Below are positions 43,477 through 50,921 of a stretch of 64,000 bases of DNA, piece after piece. The position numbers and the translations under genes were made by a program. The DNA is from Kitasatospora aureofaciens. Its GTDB lineage: Bacteria > Actinomycetota > Actinomycetes > Streptomycetales > Streptomycetaceae. The notes beneath the pieces were generated by a model. The model saw only the letters and a list, made by a program, of their open reading frames with translations, searched no databases and was not told the DNA's origin. Location: positions 1 to 64,000 of the forward strand of contig NZ_JAHTKP010000032.1 of the NCBI RefSeq assembly GCF_019192735.1. Direction: 5' to 3'. The stretch's first letter is position 1. Every line of letters begins with the position of its first letter.

Positions 43477-43532
43477 TGCACTAGCACATAAATCCATTGC
43501 GTCTAGTGCAGAGTGGCGCTACCTTGCGGATC
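43477..43532 (+). promoter_or_regulatory. Leaderless promoter with flanking palindrome
   Basis: TTGCGT (43497-43502), 17-bp spacer, TACCTT (43520-43525), then 7 nt to ATG. An inverted repeat TGCACTAG (43477-43484) / CTAGTGCA (43503-43510) brackets the -35 box, so a dimeric repressor would block it. Confidence 0.75.
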
Positions 43533-44135
43533 ATGACCGCGAAGCTGCCCGCGCCCGTCACCCTGACCGGCCGCCATGTCCGCCTGGAGCCCCTCGGGCG
43601 CCACCACGTCCCCGACCTCTGGGCCGCCGTCGGACCGGATCCCGAGGTCTGGCGGTGGATCCCCTTCCTCCCGCCCACGACCGAGGAGGAGTTGGGCGCG
43701 ATCATCGATCACCGCCTCGGCGAGATCGCGGCCGGGGCGGCGGTGAAGTTCGCCGTCGTCGAGGTGGCGAGCGGCAAGGCCGTCGGCATCACCGGCTTCT
43801 ACGACTTCAGCGCGGTGGACGAGCTGGTCGAGATCGGCGGCACCTGGTACGCGCAGTCGGTGTGGCGGACGGCCGTGAACTCCGAGTCGAAGCTGCTGCT
43901 CCTGCAGTACGCGTTCGAGGACTTGGGCATGGGCCGGGTGTGCTGGAAGACGGACGCGCTCAACGACCGCTCCCGCAACGCGATCCTGCGCCTCGGCGCC
44001 CAGTACGAGGGCACGTTCCGCCGCCACAAGCTCCGCGCCAACGGCATCTGGCGCGACACCGCCTATTTCTCGATGCTCGCCGACGAGTGGCCGGCCGCCA
44101 AGTCCCGGCTCACCGAGCGGCTTTCACTCGGCTGA
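43533..44135 (+). CDS. GNAT N-acetyltransferase (RimJ/RimL type)
   Basis: 200 aa. VTLTGRHVRLEPLGRHHVPDLW is the N-terminal pattern of RimL-like acetyltransferases; GGTWYAQSVWRTAVNSESKLLLLQYAFEDLGMGRVCWKTDALNDRSRNAILRLGAQYEG contains the acetyl-CoA-binding and C-terminal conserved parts. Substrate (protein N-terminus or small amine) unknown. A classical -35/-10 pair with 17-bp spacer places the transcript start at or next to ATG. Its 3' end overlaps the convergent microprotein gene by 73 bp. Confidence 0.88.
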   Translation: MTAKLPAPVTLTGRHVRLEPLGRHHVPDLWAAVGPDPEVWRWIPFLPPTTEEELGAIIDHRLGEIAAGAAVKFAVVEVASGKAVGITGFYDFSAVDELVEIGGTWYAQSVWRTAVNSESKLLLLQYAFEDLGMGRVCWKTDALNDRSRNAILRLGAQYEGTFRRHKLRANGIWRDTAYFSMLADEWPAAKSRLTERLSLG

Positions 44136-44203
44136 TTGCCTACCCGCCACGTCACCCAGCCCACGAAGACGAGCGCGACGAGCAACGACACCAGCCCGAT
44201 CAC
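44063..44203 (-). CDS. Single-span membrane microprotein A (46 aa)
   Basis: One transmembrane helix (LVSLLVALVFVGWVTW) followed by RVGNQP and a polar tail containing RSVSRDLAAGHSSAS. It is a paralogue of microprotein B at 50456 (shared FVGWxxWxVxxQP and RSxxxDLAA). GTG 44203 overlaps the HATPase stop (GTGA), so translation is coupled. Its 3' end lies antisense to the acetyltransferase gene. Function unknown; the repeated position next to WhiJ-like modules argues that it is a real gene. Confidence 0.65.
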   Translation of the reverse strand: MIGLVSLLVALVFVGWVTWRVGNQPSESRSVSRDLAAGHSSASIEK

Positions 44204-44619
44204 GTGCGCCCCACCTTCGCCACGGCCCACACCGCCTTGCCGTAGCTTCCGATGACCTCGACACCCCACTCCTCCGAGAGCGCGTCGACGATGTCCAGGC
44301 CCCGGCCGCTCGCCCGCGAGTCGTCCGGGGCCTGCCGCTGGAGCGGATCGCCCGAGGCGTCGGAGACGGTGATGTGCAGCTTCCCGCCCCGGAGTTCGAG
44401 TACTACGGTCGGCCGCCCCTCCCCGTGGACCAGCGCATTGGTCACCAACTCGGAGACGATCAGACACGCCGAGTCGCCGTCCAGCCCGATGGTTCGGAGA
44501 ACGTCCCGGAGGAGTCGCCGGATCGGCCCGACCATCCCGGGAAGGGCGGGCGGCGAGAGGTCCAGCCTGAACTCGGAGACCAGAGAGGCCCTTGAGGGAC
44601 GGAAAGATGGAAGGCACAT
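44200..44619 (-). CDS. HATPase_c_2 ATP-binding protein (anti-sigma/AbaA-like)
   Basis: 139 aa. GHKL fold: N box SELVTNALVHG (Glu57, Asn61), G1 SDASGDPL (Asp87), G2 SGRGLDIVDAL. Such stand-alone kinases of the RsbW type are typical partners of WhiJ-like/DUF397 clusters in Streptomyces. No phosphorylatable partner is adjacent. ATG 44619 has GGAG 7 nt upstream. First gene of a coupled pair with microprotein A and divergent from the XRE gene. Confidence 0.85.
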   Translation of the reverse strand: MCLPSFRPSRASLVSEFRLDLSPPALPGMVGPIRRLLRDVLRTIGLDGDSACLIVSELVTNALVHGEGRPTVVLELRGGKLHITVSDASGDPLQRQAPDDSRASGRGLDIVDALSEEWGVEVIGSYGKAVWAVAKVGRT

Positions 44620-44803
44620 GACTGTCTCCAGCCCTGAGTTGAGAGGAATGTACCCACACGAGAAGAGGTCACCCGTGGCCTGCCCCCGCCGACGGCGAAG
44701 AGGACAGGCGTCGGCAGCCTGCACCCTCACACCCGGAGTGCACTTGGATCCGATCAACACTCAGTAGTCGATCCGACACTCAAGGTAAAGCCAACCCCCT
44801 CAT

Positions 44804-44836
44804 GAGTGCAACCACTCACAAGAGTGACGCTACGGT
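44804..44836. promoter_or_regulatory. Candidate WhiJ-type operator and -10 box
   Basis: GAGTG-N4-CACTC (44804-44817) followed by another GAGTG (44822-44826) and TACGGT (44831-44836), between the divergent HATPase and XRE genes. The half-sites match those of the second WhiJ-like gene. Confidence 0.55.
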
Positions 44837-44860
44837 GAGTCCCGGGGCGGGTGGCGCTGC

Positions 44861-45805
44861 GTGACCCACACGCGCGACACTGCCGGTGCCACGGGAAGGG
44901 AACGGACTTTGGCTCTGCGAGCGCACATCAGCGAACGCCAGCGGCGGTATGGCGCCGAGGTGCGCCGACTCCGCTTGAATGCCGATGTGGCGGTTCAGGC
45001 AGCCGCAGCCCATGTCGGCATGCGCGGCCCCCAGCTCAACCACATCGAAGCCGCACGCACCGGGCTCGACGAGACCAGGATGCGTTCACTGGCTGAGTTG
45101 TACGGCTGCACGGATGAGGAGTACCTGGCCACGCTGGCAGCGCTCGGTGCCAGCGACGGTAAGGGCTGGTGGAACGCCCACAAGCGGCGCGTTCCCGCCT
45201 TCGCGCTGGACCTCGCCGAACTGGAGCACTGGTCGAGCAGGGCCTACCTCAACTACGAGACGTTCCTGGTCCCAGGCCTGCTCCAGACCCCGGGCTACAT
45301 GCACCAGCTCTTCGAGACGAGCGAAGCTCCACTCTCGCCCGAACAACGCGAAGACACCGTGTTCTTCCGTCTCCAGAGACAGCGGATCCTGGACGGGCCA
45401 ACGGACTTCCATTTCGTGATCCACGAGGCCGCCCTTCTGATGTCCTTCGCAGGTGTTGACGTGATGCGCCACCAGCTCACCCATCTGCTTGCGGTATCCG
45501 AAAGACCGAACGTGACCATCCAGGTCTTCCCGTTCAGCGCGAAGGCGACCCCGCCGTACAGCGGCCCCTTTCTCATCACCCAACCTGCTTCAGTCGACCT
45601 CTCGACCGTCGTCATCGACAGCCCAGGCGAGCCGGCCTTCCATGACCTGCCCGAGACCGTGAGGAAGTTCAGAGATCGGTTCAATGATCTCCGCCGACTG
45701 GCGCTGTGCCCCGGAAGCTCAGCGACGTCATCCGCTCCTCACTCGCAGCGGGACTCCTGGGCAGTGATCCAACACATCAAGCACGGACTCGAATTGGAGA
45801 GGTAG
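44861..45805 (+). CDS. XRE-family regulator with DUF5753 (WhiJ-like), copy 1
   Basis: 314 aa. N-terminal helix-turn-helix (YGAEVRRLRLNADVAVQAAAAHVGMRGPQLNHIEAARTGL) and the DUF5753 effector domain (WSSRAYLNYETFLVPGLLQTPGYM, FFRLQRQRIL, HFVIHEAALL, VFPFSAKA). WhiJ-like proteins work with DUF397 partners in Streptomyces development and are thought to be controlled by them. The start is uncertain: GTG 44861 or TTG 44909, which has GGGAAGGGA upstream. Two DUF397 genes follow at once. Confidence 0.9.
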   Translation: MTHTRDTAGATGRERTLALRAHISERQRRYGAEVRRLRLNADVAVQAAAAHVGMRGPQLNHIEAARTGLDETRMRSLAELYGCTDEEYLATLAALGASDGKGWWNAHKRRVPAFALDLAELEHWSSRAYLNYETFLVPGLLQTPGYMHQLFETSEAPLSPEQREDTVFFRLQRQRILDGPTDFHFVIHEAALLMSFAGVDVMRHQLTHLLAVSERPNVTIQVFPFSAKATPPYSGPFLITQPASVDLSTVVIDSPGEPAFHDLPETVRKFRDRFNDLRRLALCPGSSATSSAPHSQRDSWAVIQHIKHGLELER

Positions 45806-45807
45806 CC

Positions 45808-46008
45808 ATGCCGCGAAACTGGCAGAAGTCGACCAGCAGTTCCCAGGACGGCGGAAACTCGGTAGAGGTCTCCGTCAACGACCAGGGCCTGATCGAGGTC
45901 CGCGAGTCCGCCGCACCCAACTCGGTCATCGTCACCACCCCCGTGAAGTTCGCCCTCTGGATCGAAGGCGTCAAGCGCGGCGAGTTCGACCACTTCGGCA
46001 AGGCGTAG
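45808..46008 (+). CDS. DUF397 protein
   Basis: 66 aa. Typical DUF397: NWQKSTSSSQDGGNSVEVSV, then LIEVRESAAPNS and FALWIEGVKRGEFD. DUF397 proteins are small partners of WhiJ-type regulators. Starts 2 bp after the regulator stop with GGAGAGG, so co-expressed. Confidence 0.92.
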   Translation: MPRNWQKSTSSSQDGGNSVEVSVNDQGLIEVRESAAPNSVIVTTPVKFALWIEGVKRGEFDHFGKA

Positions 46009-46017
46009 CGAATCGTT

Positions 46018-46050
46018 CCGGCGGCCCCTTGCGGAGCAAGGGGCCGCCGG
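46018..46050 (+). terminator. Terminator after first DUF397 gene
   Basis: Perfect 15-bp stem CCGGCGGCCCCTTGC/GCAAGGGGCCGCCGG with 3-nt loop. The same stem recurs after the next gene. Confidence 0.85.
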
Positions 46051-46082
46051 CCAACCACAACCGCACCATCCTGGGAGCCACC

Positions 46083-46277
46083 ATGAGCGACTGGCAGAGG
46101 CCGTCACTGAGCGGCGAGTCCAACGAATGCCTCGAAGTCCGGACCGTCGACGGCATGGTCGAGATCCGCGAGTCCGACTCCGACGAGATCATCGTCCGCA
46201 CCACCCCGAAGAAGTGGGAAGCCTTCCTCCTCGGCGTCCAGGCCGGCGAGTTCGACCACTTCATCGCCGACGCATAG
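46083..46277 (+). CDS. DUF397 protein, second copy
   Basis: 64 aa: DWQRPSLSGESNECLEVRTVDGMVEIRESDSDEIIVRTTPKKWEAFLLGV. Closer in sequence to the DUF397 protein at 51773 than to its immediate neighbour. GGGAG ribosome site. It lies beyond a terminator, so read-through or its own promoter is needed. Confidence 0.92.
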   Translation: MSDWQRPSLSGESNECLEVRTVDGMVEIRESDSDEIIVRTTPKKWEAFLLGVQAGEFDHFIADA

Positions 46278-46287
46278 CCGAGCTGTT

Positions 46288-46322
46288 CCGGCGGCCCCTT
46301 GTTCCTCGCAAGGGGCCGCCGG
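46288..46322 (+). terminator. Terminator after second DUF397 gene
   Basis: 14-bp stem CCGGCGGCCCCTTG/CAAGGGGCCGCCGG, same stem sequence as at 46018, different loop. Confidence 0.85.
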
Positions 46323-46443
46323 GGCAACGGCCACGTGGGCCCTGGCCTATTCCCGTTACTGCATAACCCCATCCTTATGCGGCATCATCCTCCGCTGGAG
46401 CATCGGACACAGCAATCCGGTTCAGGCTCGAAGGGGTAGCCCA

Positions 46444-46845
46444 TTACGCCAGTAGCCCGCGGAGAGCATCGGCATCCGCGCGGAATCGGTGATCCGCTGG
46501 ATGGCCTGGCCGGAGGAAGGATGTGGGGAGTGGTGATCCTGGCGCCGGATCGTCGGTGTACCTGGGGATGTGGTGGACGTGCAGGTGGGGAACCGAGTTT
46601 CCCAGCACCTCATAGTTCATCTTGACGGGGTTGAAGTGGCTCTCGACAGCTCGCGCGGCCAGGAGCGTATCGCGAAAGAAGCCAGCGGCCTGGTCCTCGT
46701 CGAGCTGGGTCGGCTCGGCGACGTGGGGTCCGTTCCAGATCGCCATGGCGTAGCCAGGAAGGGCTGCCCGGTTCAGGTAGACGTCGGCGAAGGCTCCGTG
46801 CAGGATCCGGAGGCCATAGCCGTTGTCTTCAGGTGCCAGGTGCCT
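46444..46845 (-). pseudogene. HIT-family protein missing its N-terminus
   Basis: The frame holds the HIT triad HLHVHHIPRY and the preceding GYAMAIWNGPHVAEPT and NYEVLGNSVP segments, plus upstream NGYGLRILHGAFADVYLNRAALP which belongs to the same fold. In that frame a TGA sits at 46846-46848 and the only ATG (46746) would skip part of the domain. The first ~25-30 residues normally present are missing; the upstream DNA is instead the end of a decarboxylase gene. Confidence 0.8.
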
Positions 46846-48191
46846 TCAGCGAGCATGCGGTCATGGATGGCCTGGTTGACCTTGTTGATCCGAACGACGT
46901 CGGGGGCCGCCAGGTCCACATCGGCGGGGACGTACATGAACGCCACCGCCGTCAGGTCGGGGTCGTTCAGGCGCACGAGCCTGGGCGAGGCGTCCACCAG
47001 CTCAGTGAACCGCCTCGTCGTGTCCAGCCGCCGTTCGACCATGGCCGCGAGCCCGGACCGGCCGTACGCCTTGACCATCATCCAGAGCTTGAGCGACATC
47101 CACGCCTTCGAGCCGATGAAGGGCGTGGTCTGACCGATCGCGAAGTCCTCCTGCATGACCAGGTCCGAGTAGCTCGCGACCATCCTCATGTGTGACGGGT
47201 CGCGCACCAGCAGCGCGCTGAGCGCGTACGGGATGCCCATGACCTTGTGCGGGTCCACCGTGATGCTGTCGAAGCCGCCGATCCCGTCGATCTTGTGACT
47301 GAGCTTGTCCGTCAGCGCACACGCGAGGCCCCAGCACGCGTCCGCGTGCAGCCAAATGCTCTCGTCAACCGAGCGCACCAGGTCGTGCACCCCACGGAGG
47401 TTCTCGATGGTGTGGGTGCGACTGTCGCCGGCGTACGCGACGACCGCCATCACCGAGCCGGCCTCCTCGCGGAGCGTGCGCTCCAGCGCCCGTAGGTCGT
47501 AGCGGTAGTCGACGGTGTCGACCTCGACCAGGCGGGAGCCGCAGCCGATCCACGCCATGGCGCTCTTGACGCTGTAGTGGCCGATCCCGCGCGGCACCAC
47601 GATGGACAGCTTGGAAGGGTCGGTGATCCCGTGCTCCATGGTGCCCGGCGCACGGTGCTCCCTGGCGAGCATCATCGCGATGGTGTTGCTGAGCGTGCCG
47701 CCGTGGGTGACGCACCCACCGACGTCCCAGATCGACTCCGTCCTCTCGACCTGGGAGTTGCCGTATCCGAGCAGCTCGCGCAGCCAGCGCAGCACCACGA
47801 TCTCGACGAAGGTGCCGCTCGGGGAGTCGAAGCTCTGGTTGATCAGGTTCTGCTGGGTGAACAGGGAGAGCAGACCGCCGCAGAGGGCCGCCACGTCATC
47901 GCCCGTGTCGCCGAAGCCGAGGAAGAAGGGAGTGTTCTCGTTCTTGCAGTCCGGAAGCACGTCGCGGACGAACTCGTCGAGTACCGCCTCGACCGGGCTG
48001 CCTTCCTCCGGCAGCGGGACGAGCAGCGTGTCCCTCAGCTCGAACGGCCGGCGGCGTGCCTGGGAAACGGAGTCCTGGAGCTTGAAATCGAGGCCCAGGC
48101 CGACAAGGCGGGTAAACAGGCCGAGCAACTCCTCGCGGTGCTCGGCGGTGAGATGGCGCGGCGGCTGATCCAGGACAAGCGGTGTGGTCAT
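46773..48191 (-). CDS. PLP-dependent amino-acid decarboxylase, C-terminally truncated
   Basis: 472 aa of the group II (aromatic/glutamate) decarboxylase family. GCVTHGGTLSNT, HYSVKSAMAWIG, WLHADACWG and the PLP lysine in DSITVDPHKVMGIPY are present. The C-terminus fits the family up to DRMLAEGTWHL and then turns into KTTAMASGSCTEPSPTST, read out of frame from the HIT gene. About 60-70 residues that complete the small domain are missing, so activity is doubtful. GGAGG precedes ATG. Confidence 0.82.
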   Translation of the reverse strand: MTTPLVLDQPPRHLTAEHREELLGLFTRLVGLGLDFKLQDSVSQARRRPFELRDTLLVPLPEEGSPVEAVLDEFVRDVLPDCKNENTPFFLGFGDTGDDVAALCGGLLSLFTQQNLINQSFDSPSGTFVEIVVLRWLRELLGYGNSQVERTESIWDVGGCVTHGGTLSNTIAMMLAREHRAPGTMEHGITDPSKLSIVVPRGIGHYSVKSAMAWIGCGSRLVEVDTVDYRYDLRALERTLREEAGSVMAVVAYAGDSRTHTIENLRGVHDLVRSVDESIWLHADACWGLACALTDKLSHKIDGIGGFDSITVDPHKVMGIPYALSALLVRDPSHMRMVASYSDLVMQEDFAIGQTTPFIGSKAWMSLKLWMMVKAYGRSGLAAMVERRLDTTRRFTELVDASPRLVRLNDPDLTAVAFMYVPADVDLAAPDVVRINKVNQAIHDRMLAEGTWHLKTTAMASGSCTEPSPTST

Positions 48192-48373
48192 CGATGCCTC
48201 CAGTGATGCAACGTCACATGCCTGCGAGCCAGCGGCTGGATGAGACATGCCGTGCTGCCGCCAACCGATCGAATCGGAGCGAACCCTCCCCGGACGGGAG
48301 GCGCGGCGATTAGCTTGGGAACCATGAGAGCTGACCGGCGGCCCGGCCGGTAGCCAACGGGCCTTAACGTCAC

Positions 48374-48385
48374 GGGGTTAACCCC
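48374..48385. promoter_or_regulatory. Palindrome GGGGTTAACCCC
   Basis: Perfect 12-bp palindrome in the 251-bp region between the divergent decarboxylase and XRE-TPR genes; candidate operator, 58 bp before the regulator start. Confidence 0.45.
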
Positions 48386-48442
48386 TGCCGACCTGCGCCG
48401 ATACGCCCGAGGTACGGCACCGGTCGGTGGCACGATCTCAAG

Positions 48443-49585
48443 GTGGGGGCGACGGTGTCAGCTCGGCTCAGGCAGGCGCGCAAGGCACACGGCTGGTCGC
48501 AGGAGCGGCTTGTCCACGAGATCGAGCGTTACGCCCGGCAGCACAGCCTCGACGTGGCTTCGACGGCGAGCCTGCGTGTCTACGTGTCGGAGTGGGAGAA
48601 CAACCGGCGCCCGATCGGCCCGCTGTACGCGGCCGTACTTCGCGCCCTCCTCGGGCTCACCGATCGTGAACTCCTCGGCCGCACGACATCGGCCGAGCCC
48701 GTCACCGTCACCGGCTACGACGAGCTGATCGGCCGCATCGACTCGGCCCACAACCTGAGCCTCGGCATGGTCGACACGTTCATGGCCCAGACCGAGCTGC
48801 TGCGCACCGTCGACCGTCAGATGGGCGCCGCCGCCCTGGTGGACCAGATGCAGGCCCATCTGGCGGCGCTGGAGGAGTGTCTGACCTTCGCCGTGCTGCC
48901 GAGTACCCGGGAGCCGATTGCACGAGCGCTCGCCGGGGCAGCCACGCTCGGTGCATGGCAGGCACTCGACGTGGGCGCCACCGAGCGGGCCTGGCGGCAC
49001 TACGAGCTGGGCAAGCGGGCCGCCGCCGAGGCGAAGGAGCCGATGTACCTGGCTCACGCCATGGCGGAGCAGGCCTACGTCCTGTCCGCGGCCGGCAAGT
49101 CGGACCTGGCCGTGCAGCTCGTGCAGGAGGCACATCGGACAGTCGGCGGCAAGGCATCGCCGCGCCTGCTGGCATGGCTGCACGCCGCCGAAGCCGAGCT
49201 CCTAGCTCAGGCGGGCCGTCCGGACGATTGCCGCCGCTCACTGGACCGAGCAGCCGCCGTCCTCCCGCCCGGGGACACCGACCGGGATCCCGACATGCTG
49301 AGCGTCTTCCTCAACGGCAACCACCTCACCCGGTGGCGTGGCAACGTGCTGGCCCGACTCGGCGACGACGCCGCGATGAGCGACCTGTACGACGCGCTCG
49401 CAGGCATGGACGCGACGTTCACCCGGGCCGCCGCCGGACTGCATTGCGACCTTGCACAGGCCCATCTCGCGCGCGAGGAACAGGACCAGGCCGTGAACCA
49501 CTTACGCAAGGCTCGACTGCTCGCCAACCGCACGGGTTCCGCCCGTCACCGGGCGCGCATCGACCAGCTGGGCGCCAAGTTCTGA
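48443..49585 (+). CDS. XRE-family regulator with TPR repeats
   Basis: 380 aa. N-terminal helix-turn-helix (SARLRQARKAHGWSQERLVHEIERYA... VYVSEWENNRRPIG) and a long all-helical C-terminal region (residues ~90-370) of TPR-like pairs, as in peptide-sensing regulators. It probably responds to a small ligand or peptide. GTG 48443 or GTG 48455, both after a GGGGG/AAGG stretch. Divergent from the decarboxylase. Confidence 0.85.
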   Translation: MGATVSARLRQARKAHGWSQERLVHEIERYARQHSLDVASTASLRVYVSEWENNRRPIGPLYAAVLRALLGLTDRELLGRTTSAEPVTVTGYDELIGRIDSAHNLSLGMVDTFMAQTELLRTVDRQMGAAALVDQMQAHLAALEECLTFAVLPSTREPIARALAGAATLGAWQALDVGATERAWRHYELGKRAAAEAKEPMYLAHAMAEQAYVLSAAGKSDLAVQLVQEAHRTVGGKASPRLLAWLHAAEAELLAQAGRPDDCRRSLDRAAAVLPPGDTDRDPDMLSVFLNGNHLTRWRGNVLARLGDDAAMSDLYDALAGMDATFTRAAAGLHCDLAQAHLAREEQDQAVNHLRKARLLANRTGSARHRARIDQLGAKF

Positions 49586-49625
49586 GGACATCAGTGGACG
49601 GCGGGGGAGCTGGCCCCGCGCCGAC

Positions 49626-50180
49626 TCACCGCGTTCGGGCAGCCAAGATATGGAGGAGCGCCACCAAGGTGCCGGAGCCCATCAACTTCCCCTCCGCCAT
49701 GAGCGCCGGAATGTCGGCCAGCGGCACCCACGAGATGAGTCCAGCCTCCTCGCCGTCCTCGGGCTTGCCCACCAAGGTCGCTCCCTCGCCGACGAAGACC
49801 TCGTGGGGGGAGTCCACCATCCCGACCATCGGCTGGAACGTCACCACGTGGTCAAGGCCGTCCGGACGCCAGCCGGTCTCCTCCTCCACCTCACGCAGCG
49901 CCGCCTGCCGGCCGTCCTCCCCAGGATCGACGATGCCACCCGGAAGCTCCCAGCCCCAGGAGTTCGGCACGAAGCGGTATCGCCACAGCATCAGCACCTG
50001 GTCTTCGGAGTCCAGGACCGCAGCTATGGCGACCCGCTTCAACCTGACCACGTGATGCTCGAACCGCGGAACTCCCGGTGGTTCGACATCCACCAGGGCG
50101 AGCTGCACCCAGGGGTTGTCGTACACCACTCGGTCCCCGTGGATCCGCCACGGCTCAAGCTCGTCCGCCTGATTGCTCAT
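49626..50180 (-). CDS. Nudix hydrolase
   Basis: 184 aa. Nudix box GGIVDPGEDGRQAALREVEEETGW complete (Gx5Ex7REUxEExGU). The layout (VVRLKRVAIAAVL, LWRYRFVPNSWGWELPGG) resembles ADP-sugar pyrophosphatases. Substrate not determinable. Not obviously part of an operon. Confidence 0.92.
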   Translation of the reverse strand: MSNQADELEPWRIHGDRVVYDNPWVQLALVDVEPPGVPRFEHHVVRLKRVAIAAVLDSEDQVLMLWRYRFVPNSWGWELPGGIVDPGEDGRQAALREVEEETGWRPDGLDHVVTFQPMVGMVDSPHEVFVGEGATLVGKPEDGEEAGLISWVPLADIPALMAEGKLMGSGTLVALLHILAARTR

Positions 50181-50402
50181 CAGCGTTCACATCCCGGTGT
50201 GAGAGCAGCAATGGCCCTAGTTGACCACAATGCTCCGAGACCCTGACAAGTGTCTGCGAGCTTGAACCGGCCTGCGGCTGCGGACGGCCAGGGCGAAGGA
50301 ACGGGCGCCCTGCACTTCCATGGGTAAGAGTGGGTGGGTGCCGGACAGCCGGGGGTCGGTCACTGCGTCATCGTGTGCCCCAACCGAGCCTGGTCGATGG
50401 CG

Positions 50403-50431
50403 AGTTGCCCGGCGGTTTGAGCGCCGGGCAA
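50403..50431 (-). terminator. Terminator of microprotein B gene
   Basis: Perfect 11-bp stem GTTGCCCGGCG/CGCCGGGCAAC, 7-nt loop, 24 bp past the stop on the minus strand. Confidence 0.75.
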
Positions 50432-50455
50432 CCGGGCACCGGGGACCACCGCCAG

Positions 50456-50611
50456 CTATTTCTTCTTCGCGGAGGGGGAACGGCGGGCGGCGAGGTCGCA
50501 CTTGGCCGAACGCGGTACGCGGGGTTGGGTGTTGACCAGCCAGACCAGCCAGCCGACGAAGAGCACGGCCAGCAGGAGAAGGGACAGTCCGGCGACGAGC
50601 AGGGTGTTCAC
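50456..50611 (-). CDS. Single-span membrane microprotein B (51 aa)
   Basis: N-terminal transmembrane helix LLVAGLSLLLLAVLFVGW, then LVWLVNTQP and a basic tail with RSAKCDLAARRSPSAKKK. Paralogue of microprotein A (44063). GTG 50611 overlaps the stop of a 17-codon upstream ORF (GTGA). Positioned divergently from the second WhiJ-like gene, as microprotein A is from the first. Function unknown. Confidence 0.65.
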   Translation of the reverse strand: MNTLLVAGLSLLLLAVLFVGWLVWLVNTQPRVPRSAKCDLAARRSPSAKKK

Positions 50612-50661
50612 CGGCTTACGGGAATGCGTCGGAAAGGGCGGGGAAGCGGCGGAAGCGGCAT
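50608..50661 (-). CDS. Short upstream ORF coupled to microprotein B
   Basis: MPLPPLPRPFRRIPVSR (17 aa), ATG preceded by GGAGAC at proper distance; stop overlaps the next GTG by 4 bp. It may serve as a translational lead-in rather than a functional peptide. Confidence 0.35.
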   Translation of the reverse strand: MPLPPLPRPFRRIPVSR

Positions 50662-50767
50662 GGTTGTCTCCGGTCGGGTGATGTCGAGCCTGCCGACCAT
50701 GCATCTGGTGTGTGTTTACGGCTGATTGACGACAAGGCGGGAGGACAACTGGTCACTGTGTGACGCG

Positions 50768-50785
50768 TTCGACCCTAGGGTCGAA
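50768..50785. promoter_or_regulatory. Perfect 18-bp palindrome
   Basis: TTCGACCCTAGGGTCGAA, in the divergent region between microprotein B and the WhiJ-like gene. Confidence 0.55.
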
Positions 50786-50806
50786 GTGCAAGACTTGCTA
50801 CCGAGA

Positions 50807-50822
50807 GAGTGAACGTTCACTC
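50807..50822. promoter_or_regulatory. Perfect 16-bp palindrome, candidate WhiJ-type operator
   Basis: GAGTGAACGTTCACTC, i.e. GAGTG-N6-CACTC, with the same half-sites as the operator candidate at 44804. Confidence 0.6.
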
Positions 50823-50921
50823 CATCGTGGGGTATCCCCCGTTTCAGTAGCTAGGGCCCGGTACGCACGGCACACTTCACCGGAAGCATCGACGGAACCC
50901 CGCGACCCGGAGAAGAGAGTC

